Source: Candidatus Tepidiaquacellales bacterium UBA2330 (GTDB lineage Bacteria; Bacteroidota; Ignavibacteria; Tepidaquicellales; Tepidaquicellaceae). Taken from it: 16,643 bases of DNA. The first letter of the stretch is position 1, and every line of letters starts with the position of its first letter. Both the position numbers and the translations under genes were made by a program. The notes under the pieces are model-generated. The model saw only the letters and a list, made by a program, of their open reading frames with translations, did not search any database and was not told the origin of the DNA. Below, one piece after another: positions 6,964-14,543 of this stretch. The DNA lies in contig DDUU01000060.1 in the NCBI GenBank assembly GCA_002344965.1, positions 1 through 16,643 of the forward strand, given 5' to 3'.

Positions 6964-9507
6964 TTATTTAATTAACAGCATTTGTTTTTGGTCAATATAA
7001 CTTCCGGCTAATAATTTATAAAAATAAATTCCGCTTGTTAAATCGGCAGCATCGAAAGTGACAAAATGGTTACCTTTGTTCATATATTCATTTACCAAGG
7101 TTTTTACTTCTTTACCTAAAACATTATAAACTTTTATAGTAACAAAAGAATTTTCAGGCAGTGCAAATTTTATTTTAGTAACCGGATTAAACGGATTTGG
7201 ATAATTTTGAAAAAGCTCAAAACCATCATTTGAATTAAAATCATTCTTTATGTAGTCGGGATTAAATGAAAGTAACCTGTTTTCATTCACCATTTCTATT
7301 GTACCAAGGGATGTAAGTAGAATCTGCCCTTCATCTGTCACAGCTATCCCTGAGTTACTGTCAAAAAATTGTAATGAATTAATGTTTGCATTTATGTTAG
7401 AAGGTTGTTTTTCCCAGGTAAGACCCAGATCTGAACTGAATAATATTAAACCATTGTTGCCGCTGACATATAATTTATTCTCTTCGGTTACGTATGCAGA
7501 ACTTAGATCTGCAATATTACTTGTGTTTCTGTTTAACCAGCTAATACCCCCATTTGAAGTGTACCTTATTTTACCGTTATCACCTATTGCAATGATTTCA
7601 GTAAAACTTTTAAAAAAAGCATCATTAATTTTATCAATACTGATGCTTGATTGGTTTAACCAGTTTATTCCGCCGTTTGTAGTTTTTAGAAATTTCCCGT
7701 TTTCACTTATACATTTACCATTTAAACTGTCTTTATAAAAAACTTTAATAATATTTTCATTCAGATTAGCATTTTGTATGCTCCAGGTGCTCCAGGTATC
7801 ATATGACCTTAATATTCTTCCATTTGATCCCGGTATCGAAGAAAATCTATTATTCAGATAAAAAATATCTTTTAAATTTCTAACTTGTAAATTTAATAGA
7901 TTCCAGCTCAATCCTCCATTTGTTGTTTTTAATAAAACAGAATCACCGGTAATGAAACCTGTACTGCGATTTACAAATTTAATATTTTTAAGATCATTGT
8001 AAGTTCCGCTGTTTAAATTTATCCAGGTCCTTCCTTTATCTCCTGTGAAAATCAGTTTCCCATTATTTCCTATAGCGAATGCAGTGTCATTATTAATTAC
8101 AAATACATCATTAAGATTATTGCTGCTGCTTTCTTCTGCAGAGCAGACTAACCATTGATTAGAATATCTTACCGTTGCATAATCAAATTCATCATTAGAT
8201 GCTTTGCTGTTTCCCGTTACATATACTACATCATTTCCTGAATTAACAATTGCATTTGACACATCCTGTCTGTTTGCCGGACCATTATAATGTTTAATCC
8301 ATTGCAGCGCTCCGGTAGAATTATATTTTACCGTTGCATAATCCCCTGCGGAAATTTGAAAATCAGTTCTGCTTTCACCTGTGACATAAGCATTTCCGTA
8401 ATTATCAATACTTAAAGATGTTTGAATGTCTTCATAGTTTCCGCCTCTGTTATATTTGGAAGTCCATAAAACAGAACCGGAACTATTGTATTTTATCGTA
8501 ACAAAATCATTATCTGTCCCATATTCTTTAGCATATCCCGAAACATAAATTTCATTCGAGTTTAGTATTTTGATATTATTTCCTCTTGCATTCCTTGTTG
8601 CGCCGGTACCAAAGTATTTTCTTACCCACAGCTGCTCAAAATTACTATTGTATTTAATTGTAGTAAATGTATTTTGACCTGATGTTTCATCCTGAGGTAT
8701 TTCATATTCCTTGCTAATTCCTGTTACATAAACATTTCCCTGATCATCAACTTCAACTGACTTTGCACCGTCTGATCCATCAGCTTCTCCGTTATATCTT
8801 ACTTCACCTGTTAAAATACCACCCGGTGAATATCTAAGAAGAACAAAATCAAAATCACTTGCTATAACAGCACTTCCTCCTGCAACATAAATATTTCCCT
8901 GTGTATCTATTGTTATGTCCTCAGGATTATCATCTCCATCAGCATAATTATAGATCTTTTGCCACTGATAAACACCTGAAGAATTATACTTAATGGTCAT
9001 TATATCTGTTACTGCAGATGCATTTAACTGACTTGTAATACCTGTTACATAAGAATTTCCATTAGCATCTACACACATTTTTAAAGCATTACTACTACCC
9101 AATGGTACCGGACCGGTGCTAAATGTACTCCACTGAAATACACCTGAATTATTATATTTTAATGTACCATAACTAAATACAGAATTGTTAAGTAATCCTC
9201 CTGTTACCAATACATTTCCCGATGCGTCAACTTTAATATCATGAGCAAAATAATCTGCATAATTGAAAGTTTTACTCCAAATAGTATTTCCACATGCATC
9301 ATATTTAAATGTCACGTAATCAAAGTCTCCATTTAAATTTAAACTATGACCGGTTACATATGTATTATCTGTTTGATCTATTGCAATAGCTACAGCTTCG
9401 TCTATGTAATTACCGGAGCCGTTATATCTGATTACCCAGTTTTCATAAATCTGAGCGAAGGAAATATTTGATATGAATAGTATGAAAAGTAAGATTTGAT
9501 TTCCCAT
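6964..9507 (-). CDS. Large T9SS-exported protein: SBBP repeats + YCF48-like blades
   Basis: The product has 847 residues, with a signal peptide at about 1-19 (MGNQILLFILFISNISFAQ). Residues about 20-455 are SBBP-type repeats of about 50-60 residues: a 'D..GN.YVTG' strand, then 'FVTIKYNSSG' and 'LQWIKHYN'-type strands, at least seven copies. Residues about 455-745 switch to YCF48/BNR-like blades (KTTNGGLSW, KTTNGGINW, TSNGGISW, SSDLGLTW). Residues 763-847 form a type A T9SS sorting domain (FQNYPNPFNP, KVYNVLGKEVKTLVNE, SGIYFYKL, KQMLLIK). This makes it a surface or secreted protein with two consecutive propeller types; function and ligand are unknown. It is the upstream gene of a pair with the 411-residue cargo. 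The sequence before its start is A-rich with no clear ribosome binding site. The start is fixed by the signal peptide. Confidence 0.9.
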   Translation of the reverse strand: MGNQILLFILFISNISFAQIYENWVIRYNGSGNYIDEAVAIAIDQTDNTYVTGHSLNLNGDFDYVTFKYDACGNTIWSKTFNYADYFAHDIKVDASGNVLVTGGLLNNSVFSYGTLKYNNSGVFQWSTFSTGPVPLGSSNALKMCVDANGNSYVTGITSQLNASAVTDIMTIKYNSSGVYQWQKIYNYADGDDNPEDITIDTQGNIYVAGGSAVIASDFDFVLLRYSPGGILTGEVRYNGEADGSDGAKSVEVDDQGNVYVTGISKEYEIPQDETSGQNTFTTIKYNSNFEQLWVRKYFGTGATRNARGNNIKILNSNEIYVSGYAKEYGTDNDFVTIKYNSSGSVLWTSKYNRGGNYEDIQTSLSIDNYGNAYVTGESRTDFQISAGDYATVKYNSTGALQWIKHYNGPANRQDVSNAIVNSGNDVVYVTGNSKASNDEFDYATVRYSNQWLVCSAEESSSNNLNDVFVINNDTAFAIGNNGKLIFTGDKGRTWINLNSGTYNDLKNIKFVNRSTGFITGDSVLLKTTNGGLSWNLLNLQVRNLKDIFYLNNRFSSIPGSNGRILRSYDTWSTWSIQNANLNENIIKVFYKDSLNGKCISENGKFLKTTNGGINWLNQSSISIDKINDAFFKSFTEIIAIGDNGKIRYTSNGGISWLNRNTSNIADLSSAYVTEENKLYVSGNNGLILFSSDLGLTWEKQPSNINANINSLQFFDSNSGIAVTDEGQILLTSLGTIEMVNENRLLSFNPDYIKNDFNSNDGFELFQNYPNPFNPVTKIKFALPENSFVTIKVYNVLGKEVKTLVNEYMNKGNHFVTFDAADLTSGIYFYKLLAGSYIDQKQMLLIK

Positions 9508-9605
9508 AATATTTAATTTTTTTGTTAATAAAATTAAATTAAAAATTTTTACTGAGAAAGTTTATGTTTTTTATTCTTAATAATCAAGATAGTATTTACT
9601 TATGA

Positions 9606-9614
9606 CTAATCTAG
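9606..9614. repeat. Left 9-bp target-site duplication
   Basis: CTAATCTAG directly precedes the left terminal inverted repeat. An identical copy directly follows the right one at 9977-9985. Confidence 0.85.
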
Positions 9615-9976
9615 CATAGTACACGACAAAAAATGAACTCGGATAACTCGTATTAGATGGAAAAAAAACGGATTTTTTATTTGTTTAATAAATTCAGTCA
9701 GAAACGATCTCAGCTTGTTCTTATATAAAAAAAACTTATATATAGAATTCAGAAAAAACTTCTTTCTTTGTCATTCCCGCTTGCTCCTGGCGGGAATCCA
9801 ATCACTTCACTTTATTTTTCTTCAAAATCTTAATGATTGGATCCCCGACAAAAGCACTCGGGGATGACAGATACGTATATTAGAAGTTTCTAATACTAAA
9901 ATTAAATTCAAAATATCAGCGAAAATCCGTTTTATCAGTGATATGCGCGTTTCAATTAGTTTTGTCGTGTACACAG
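9615..9976. mobile_element. 362-bp non-autonomous MITE-like element
   Basis: The left end (9615-9631) reads CATAGTACACGACAAAA. The right end (9960-9976) read in reverse complement is CTGTGTACACGACAAAA. The two 17-bp ends differ at three positions, and the inner 13 bases are identical. Perfect 9-bp direct repeats (CTAATCTAG) lie immediately outside both ends, as left by transposition. A second 12-bp inverted pair, AAAACGGATTTT (9665-9676) and its complement (9922-9933), lies about 45-50 bases inside each end. No open frame of use is inside, so it would need a transposase supplied in trans. A 9-bp duplication occurs in several IS families (IS4-type among them); I do not recognise the family from the ends. 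A related end lies at 1-22. Confidence 0.85.
9769..9869. repeat. Nested fold-back made of two mutually complementary hairpins
   Basis: The left unit, 9769-9804, starts TGTCATTCCCGC and ends GGCGGGAATCCAATCA. The right unit, 9834-9869, starts TGATTGGATCCCCGA and ends TCGGGGATGACA. Each forms its own hairpin (CCCGC/GCGGG-type and CCCCGA/TCGGGG), and the right unit is also an imperfect reverse complement of the left. The similarity continues outward to AGAAaaaACTTCT (9751-9763) and AGAAGTTTCT (9882-9891). Dispersed GTCATTCCCG...CGGGAATCC palindromes are known in many bacterial genomes; here a facing pair sits inside the MITE-like element. Confidence 0.8.
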
Positions 9977-9985
9977 CTAATCTAG
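9977..9985. repeat. Right 9-bp target-site duplication
   Basis: CTAATCTAG directly follows the right terminal inverted repeat and is identical to 9606-9614. Confidence 0.85.
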
Positions 9986-10160
9986 ATAACGTTCCTTTTA
10001 AAGTGTAAATACTAAATTGCTATTTGTAGGAATAGAGCCTCTCCTTCAATATTAAAATCATATTCGATCATAAACTTAATTGTTAACTAATTTTATATAT
10101 TAATTCTTCCAGTAAATTTTTAATTTACCTGACCTTTTTAAAAATCAAAAATACCTAACA

Positions 10161-10658
10161 ATGACACAAATGGAATCCCTTCTGGCTGAATTTCAGATGG
10201 AAGCAAAAATAACACGCAATATGCTCGAACGAATCCCCGATGATAAGTTCGATTACAAGCCGCACGATAAATCTTTTTCTATGGGAAAACTTGCCGGCCA
10301 TATTGCTGAGATACCGGGCTGGGTTGAAGTTTCTATTGAAGCTGATGAACTCGATTTTGCAACCTTTAAATATATTCCGCCTGATGTAAAAAACAAAGAA
10401 GAGCTGCTGGCATTTTTTGATAAGTGTATAGCTGATGCGTCGGAAGTTTTCAAAAGAAACAGTGATGAAAGGTTATCGGAAAACTGGACTATGCGTCAGG
10501 GAGAAACGGTTTATTTCTCTACAAATAAAGCCGGTGTGATCAGAGCATTTGTACTGAGTCACCTCATTCATCACCGCGGACAGCTTTCAGTGTATATGAG
10601 AATTAATGATATTCCGCTGCCTTCAGTCTATGGACCTACTGCAGACGAGCAAATGTAA
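10161..10658 (+). CDS. DinB-family putative metalloenzyme
   Basis: This 165-residue protein is of usual length for the DinB/YfiT four-helix-bundle superfamily. The three metal-binding histidines are in place: H47 in KLAGHIAEIPGW, and H134 and H138 in SHLIHHRGQ. The phrase KPHDKSFSMGKLAGHI and the C-terminal IPLPSVYGPTADEQM are typical of Bacteroidota members. Superfamily members include thiol-dependent S-transferases and maleylpyruvate isomerase-like enzymes; the substrate here is not predictable. The gene stands alone on the plus strand, downstream of the MITE-bearing spacer, and ends in a strong terminator shared with the convergent oxidoreductase gene. The ATG start agrees with the family. 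Confidence 0.9.
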   Translation: MTQMESLLAEFQMEAKITRNMLERIPDDKFDYKPHDKSFSMGKLAGHIAEIPGWVEVSIEADELDFATFKYIPPDVKNKEELLAFFDKCIADASEVFKRNSDERLSENWTMRQGETVYFSTNKAGVIRAFVLSHLIHHRGQLSVYMRINDIPLPSVYGPTADEQM

Positions 10659-10673
10659 GTTTGAATTTTTAAT

Positions 10674-10704
10674 GCGGCGGTGAATTTATCCGCCGCTGTT
10701 TTTT
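10674..10704 (+). terminator. Rho-independent terminator embedded in the convergent gene's 3' end
   Basis: GCGGCGG (10674-10680) pairs perfectly with CCGCCGC (10690-10696) around a 9-base loop, followed by TG and six T (10699-10704). It ends the DinB transcript. The right arm and T-tract lie within the last codons of the convergent oxidoreductase, whose C-terminal Ser-Gly-Gly is encoded by the arm and whose stop lies in the loop. Confidence 0.88.
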
Positions 10705-11819
10705 ATTACTTCCCTTGCTGTATATGATGAAAGCGCAATTCCCATTCCGTTGCACGAAACTATGCACTTCACTCTGTCGGAAATATTTTTCACCAACGGA
10801 AGTTTATCTTCAGTGAAACCCATTATCCCGCTCCATGTATGTTCAGTTACAAAATCCTGTTTATATAAAATTATGTCGCGCAGCTTTTTCTCCAGATCAG
10901 AAATGATCTTTACGCTTACATTAAAATCTGTAGTCGCCTCATTCTCAAAATCCAGATTCCTTCCGCCGCCGAATATTACCCTGTCTTCGAAATTTCTGAA
11001 ATAATAAAATCCTTCATCAAAGTGAAAAACTCCTTTGAACTTAAGATCTTTTACCGGCTTTGTTACCAGCACCTGACCTCTGCCCGGCTTTATCTTAAGC
11101 TCAGGTAATATTTTTCCTGTGAATGCATTTGCGCAGACTGTTAATGTCCTGCAGTTTAGTTCCGTCTTTTCTCCCGTAGCATTTCCGCTGACAAATAACT
11201 TTACAAAATTTTCCTTCTCGCTGTAAGATTCGGCGCTGCAGCCGTTTATGATATGTATTCCCAATGTCGCGGCGTAATTTAAAAAAGACCTCATCATCTT
11301 TCCGGTATCTATCTGTGATTCAAAAGGACTGTAGATCAGAGATGATATTTCTTCCGGATTAAATCCGAACTTCGGTATTTTTTCATTTTGTAAAAAATAA
11401 ACATCTTCGCCGAATATATCCGCGAGCTTCTCATTGACAAATTCTAATTTGCATATTTTCTCTGGATGTTTATTGTCAATAAGTTCATAACCTCCGTAAT
11501 TCAGAAATCCGATGTTGCTATCTCCAAGTCTGCTCCTGAGAAGTTCAATCCCTTCGCGCCTGTTAGAAATCAGTTCTATGGTTTTATCAGCTCCGATGTT
11601 CTCAAAGTCCGAAAGTATTTCGGTAAAACTCCCGAAGCATGCAAAGCCGGCATTCTTAGTGCTCGCCCCTTCCGGGAAAATTCCTTTCTCAATTATCAGC
11701 ACGCTTCTTCCCGGGAATTTTTCCTTTATCTCACATGCAACAGACAGTCCGAGTATCCCGCTGCCGATTATTATGTGATCGTAATTTGTAAATGAATTTA
11801 TTTCCCAGAAGGAAAGCAA
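10686..11819 (-). CDS. FAD-dependent oxidoreductase, DAO family
   Basis: The 377-residue product has an N-terminal Rossmann FAD motif HIIIGSGILGLSVACEI at 15-31 and an acidic IIEKG at the end of strand 2. The next segment, ASTKNAGFACFGS, is a glycine-oxidase/D-amino-acid-oxidase-type FAD loop. The C-terminal part carries RGQVLVTKP, FYYFRNFEDRVIFGGGR, TWSGIMGFTEDKLPLV and CNGMGIALSSYTARE, the usual DAO-family end. Such enzymes oxidise amines or amino acids, but the substrate is not known here. It is the last gene of the run that starts with tryptophan 2,3-dioxygenase, 51 bases after the aldehyde dehydrogenase, so it may share that transcript or be separately expressed. The start is TTG at 11819; an in-frame TAA lies just upstream and no ATG precedes the FAD motif. 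Confidence 0.82.
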   Translation of the reverse strand: MLSFWEINSFTNYDHIIIGSGILGLSVACEIKEKFPGRSVLIIEKGIFPEGASTKNAGFACFGSFTEILSDFENIGADKTIELISNRREGIELLRSRLGDSNIGFLNYGGYELIDNKHPEKICKLEFVNEKLADIFGEDVYFLQNEKIPKFGFNPEEISSLIYSPFESQIDTGKMMRSFLNYAATLGIHIINGCSAESYSEKENFVKLFVSGNATGEKTELNCRTLTVCANAFTGKILPELKIKPGRGQVLVTKPVKDLKFKGVFHFDEGFYYFRNFEDRVIFGGGRNLDFENEATTDFNVSVKIISDLEKKLRDIILYKQDFVTEHTWSGIMGFTEDKLPLVKNISDRVKCIVSCNGMGIALSSYTAREVIKNSGG

Positions 11820-11870
11820 AATATTTTATTTTAACTTTACAGAAAAAGTTTTTTGAATTAGAAACGTAGT

Positions 11871-13313
11871 TTAAATTTTTATGCAGACGTTTTTCGATTC
11901 GGTAAAAAATCTTAAAGCTTCAAGACCGCCTTCCCTTCCTACTCCAGAATTTTTCATTCCGCCGAAAGGAGTCCGCAGATCCCGCACCATCCAGCAGTTT
12001 ACCCAGACTATGCCGGAATGTATATTTGCCGATACCCTGTGTGCTTTAGAAAGATCATTAGTCCAGATTACGGACGCAAGTCCGTATTCCGTTGAGTTTG
12101 CTTTCTGCAGAACTTCCTCTTCATTTTCAAATGGCATAATAGTTACCACAGGTCCGAATATTTCCTCCTGATTTGCACGGCAGTTATGATCAAGTCCTTC
12201 TATTACTGTCGGCTCTATGAACCAGCCGCTTTTGCATCTCCCCTTTAATTCAACAGGATTTCCTCCGCATAAAATTTTCCCGCCGTCCTTTAACGCAAGA
12301 TCAATGTAGTAAAGTATTTTTTCATAATGCTGTTTGGAAACAATCGCGCCTATATCAGTATCTGCATTCAGCGGATCTCCTGTTTTCAGCGCTTTCACTT
12401 TTTTTACAAAATCCGTTTTGAATTTTTCATATATATCTTTTTCAGCGAATATCCTCGAACCGCAAAGACATATCTCGCCCTGATTTGTAAACGAAGACCT
12501 GACAGTCGTCTCAAGCATTTCATCATACTTACAGTCATTAAAAATTATTACCGGATTTTTTCCGCCAAGCTCAAGAGAAATCTTTTTCAGCATCGGTCCG
12601 GCAACAGAAGCAATGTCTTTACCGGTCTTCGTCCCGCCGGTAAAAGTAATCGCCTTAACTTCAGGATGCGATACTATTGCCGAGCCGGCTTTGTGACCGT
12701 AACCGTGTATGATATTCAAAACACCGTTCGGAAGACCCGCTTCTATACAGATTTCCGAAAGCATGTAAGCTGTCAGCGGAGTTACTTCAGACGGCTTTGC
12801 GATCACGCAGTTTCCCGCCGCCAGCGCAGGAGCGATCTTCCACGAAAACAAATAAAGCGGCAGATTCCAGGGTGAAATTGCGCCGGCAATTCCAATCGGC
12901 TGACGCAGAGTATAATTCAGAATGTCCGTTCCGGTGTGATGAGACTCACTTGAAAATTGAGTAACAGCCGAAGCGAAGAATTCAAAATTTTTAACGGCTC
13001 TCGGTATGTCAACGCTTCTCGCCAGTTGAACGGGCTTTCCGTTGTCCCTGCTTTCAGCTGATGCAAACTTCTCAATATTATTTTTTATCAGTCCTGCGAT
13101 CTTTAAAAGATATTCCGCGCGTTTCTCCGCAGATAAAGAAGACCAGTGCGGGAAAGCATTTTCAGCTGACTTTACCGCAAGCTCAACATCCTCATTATCC
13201 GAATCAGGTAACATAGTAAACACTTCGCCTGTCGCCGGATCATAACTGTTAATATAGTTATTTGAAAATGGCGCTATCAGTATCCCGTCAATATAATTTT
13301 TCAGCTTTTCCAT
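11871..13313 (-). CDS. Aldehyde dehydrogenase, probable 2-aminomuconate semialdehyde dehydrogenase
   Basis: This 480-residue NAD-dependent ALDH has full catalytic signatures: ISPWN with N150, AKPSE with K173, SLELGGKNP with E248, the nucleophile C282 in SSFTNQGEICLCGSR, and EEIFGP with E384. Sequence phrases across its length resemble human ALDH8A1 and bacterial 2-aminomuconate/2-hydroxymuconate semialdehyde dehydrogenases: IDGILIAP, YDPATGEVF, DIPRAVKNFEFFAS, SPWNLPLYLFSWKIAPA and VWVNCWMVRDLRTPFGG. The last marks this subfamily more than generic ALDHs. ALDH8A1 acts late in the kynurenine pathway, oxidising 2-aminomuconate semialdehyde to 2-aminomuconate. Co-location with tryptophan 2,3-dioxygenase supports that role. 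Betaine-aldehyde-type or 2-hydroxymuconate-semialdehyde activity is the main alternative. Confidence 0.88.
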   Translation of the reverse strand: MEKLKNYIDGILIAPFSNNYINSYDPATGEVFTMLPDSDNEDVELAVKSAENAFPHWSSLSAEKRAEYLLKIAGLIKNNIEKFASAESRDNGKPVQLARSVDIPRAVKNFEFFASAVTQFSSESHHTGTDILNYTLRQPIGIAGAISPWNLPLYLFSWKIAPALAAGNCVIAKPSEVTPLTAYMLSEICIEAGLPNGVLNIIHGYGHKAGSAIVSHPEVKAITFTGGTKTGKDIASVAGPMLKKISLELGGKNPVIIFNDCKYDEMLETTVRSSFTNQGEICLCGSRIFAEKDIYEKFKTDFVKKVKALKTGDPLNADTDIGAIVSKQHYEKILYYIDLALKDGGKILCGGNPVELKGRCKSGWFIEPTVIEGLDHNCRANQEEIFGPVVTIMPFENEEEVLQKANSTEYGLASVIWTNDLSKAHRVSANIHSGIVWVNCWMVRDLRTPFGGMKNSGVGREGGLEALRFFTESKNVCIKI

Positions 13314-13332
13314 TTAAGGTTTATGTTTTTCT

Positions 13333-13632
13333 TCACACTGATTTCAGTAAAGTCCTGAATGCGACAAATTTATCTCCGAACTTTCCCGAATGCTCCGACT
13401 GTAAAGCCTGCGCATATTTCTTCTGATAGGTATCATAATCATCCATCGACGCAAGGAAATACTGTATCGAATAAGTCATCTCCTGCGGATCATCGGAAAT
13501 TATTTTATAAAATTTATACTCAGTGAAAAGACCCGTAGCTATCACATCAGGAATATGTTTCTTCTTCATCCATTCCAGCCACTCTGTATGTATTGACTCA
13601 TCAACGCTTACTGTAACATTATATAATATCAT
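13333..13632 (-). CDS. DUF4286 family small protein
   Basis: The 99-residue product matches the DUF4286 pattern end to end: MILYNVTVSVDESIHTEWLEWMKKKHIPDVIATGLF, a central TYSIQYF strand, and C-terminal KFGDKFVAFRT. The family is a small ferredoxin-like or dimeric alpha-beta barrel-type fold by its strand-helix pattern (inference), with no known function. It has no signal peptide and is presumably cytoplasmic. It sits 19 bases upstream of the aldehyde dehydrogenase and in the middle of the tryptophan-degradation run, so a part in that pathway, catalytic or protective, is a reasonable guess and nothing more. Confidence 0.85.
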   Translation of the reverse strand: MILYNVTVSVDESIHTEWLEWMKKKHIPDVIATGLFTEYKFYKIISDDPQEMTYSIQYFLASMDDYDTYQKKYAQALQSEHSGKFGDKFVAFRTLLKSV

Positions 13633-13679
13633 TTTATTTAATTTTCAATTATCATAACTCAAAATATAATACTCAATAA

Positions 13680-13724
13680 TTGTAATTTGACATTTGCAAT
13701 TTGTAATTTGTAATTTGCAATTGC
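13680..13724. repeat. Intergenic period-7 tandem repeat
   Basis: On the minus strand the run reads AAATTAC, AAATTAC, AAATTGC, AAATGTC, AAATTAC: five 7-base units, flanked by partial ones. It fills much of the 93-base gap between the SDR and DUF4286 genes and begins right at the SDR's stop codon. It matches the units at 5680-5706. Confidence 0.7.
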
Positions 13725-13725
13725 T

Positions 13726-14514
13726 TTACAGGCAAAGCGTTCTTCCGCCGTCCACCGGCAAATTCACTCCGTTAATAAACTCCGCATACGGCGAAGCAAG
13801 AAAAGTAACAACATACGCAAGATCAGCAGGTGATGCAAACTTCCCCGCGGGAATTTCCTTCAGCATTTCTTCCGTAATTTCTTCAATGGTATTTCCGGAA
13901 GATTCCGATTTATTTTTAATAATAGCATCTAATCTCGCAGTCTTTGTTGCGCCTGGCAATACGTTATTAACCGTAATTCCGAACGGACCAAGTTCGCCTG
14001 CAAGAGTCTTCGCCCAGCTTGCCACAGCTCCGCGGATAGTGTTTGACACTCCGAGATTTTTCAGCGGCTGTTTTACTGATGTCGAAATTATATTAATGAT
14101 CCTGCCGTAACCTTCCTGTTTCATTCCGTCCTTTAGAGACTGAACTAATATCTGATTACAGATAAGATGATCAGAGAACGCCTGAATATATTCAGAAGTA
14201 TCTGCTGCGATCGCCTCGCCGCCTTTTGGACCGCCTGTATTATTTATAAGAATATGTACCGGAGATGATTCTGAAGTGAAATCATACATCTTCATTTTTA
14301 ATGAAACGGGATCGGTAAAGTCAGCTACTATGATATTATGGTTCTGATCTTTTTCTGCGGGCAGTTCGCGCAGAACTTCCCTAAGCGACTCCTCATTTCT
14401 GGCAATTAAAATTACACTTGCTCCCGAAGCGGCAAGCTGAATTGCTATTGCTTTACCGATGCCCTGCGTGCTTCCGCATACGACCGCTTTTTTAGTTTTA
14501 AGATCTATGTTCAA
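13726..14514 (-). CDS. Atypical short-chain dehydrogenase (SDR) lacking the YxxxK dyad
   Basis: This 262-residue Rossmann protein has the classical SDR layout. A variant dinucleotide motif GSTQGIG lies at 14-20. NNTGG at 91-95 replaces NNAG. RIINIISTS at 138-146 includes the Ser region. PGATKT at 188-193 and a C-terminal LPVDGGRT follow. Where the YxxxK motif belongs, the sequence is SNTIR (157-161): Tyr to Ser and Lys to Arg. This is the signature of a recognised '3-oxoacyl-ACP-reductase-like' SDR subgroup that does not fit the catalytic tetrad. It may use another mechanism, or act without redox chemistry. The start is TTG at 14514, with an in-frame TAA two codons upstream. It lies 29 bases after tryptophan 2,3-dioxygenase in the same operon. 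Confidence 0.85.
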   Translation of the reverse strand: MNIDLKTKKAVVCGSTQGIGKAIAIQLAASGASVILIARNEESLREVLRELPAEKDQNHNIIVADFTDPVSLKMKMYDFTSESSPVHILINNTGGPKGGEAIAADTSEYIQAFSDHLICNQILVQSLKDGMKQEGYGRIINIISTSVKQPLKNLGVSNTIRGAVASWAKTLAGELGPFGITVNNVLPGATKTARLDAIIKNKSESSGNTIEEITEEMLKEIPAGKFASPADLAYVVTFLASPYAEFINGVNLPVDGGRTLCL

Positions 14515-14543
14515 TATTTAATGGTAAATGTTAAAGTTTAAGA

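Larger units (their letters stand above)
9508..10160. other. 653-bp non-coding stretch holding a MITE-like insertion
   Basis: No gene is supported here. Bases 9615-9976 are the MITE-like element and 9606-9614/9977-9985 its target duplication. The remaining flanks (9508-9605 and 9986-10160) are very AT-rich and presumably hold the promoters of the minus-strand T9SS pair and of the plus-strand DinB gene. I could not identify a confident promoter motif in either. Confidence 0.7.

Noticed and set aside
9769..9869. Rho-independent terminators for neighbouring genes
   Set aside because: The hairpins are stable but are far from any stop codon, lack T-tracts, and are explained better as palindromic repeats inside the element.
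10012..10071. A 19-codon minus-strand frame starting MIEYDFNIEGEAL
   Set aside because: It reads like protein but is very short, has no known match and ends before the MITE target site, so it is not clearly a gene cut by the insertion.
12327..12875. A 182-codon open frame on the plus strand
   Set aside because: It lies wholly antisense to the aldehyde dehydrogenase, whose motifs are complete; the translated product is Arg/Tyr/Phe-rich and resembles no family.
13680..13724. Possible CRISPR-like array
   Set aside because: The units are 7 bases long and abut directly with no unique spacers, and no cas genes are near.
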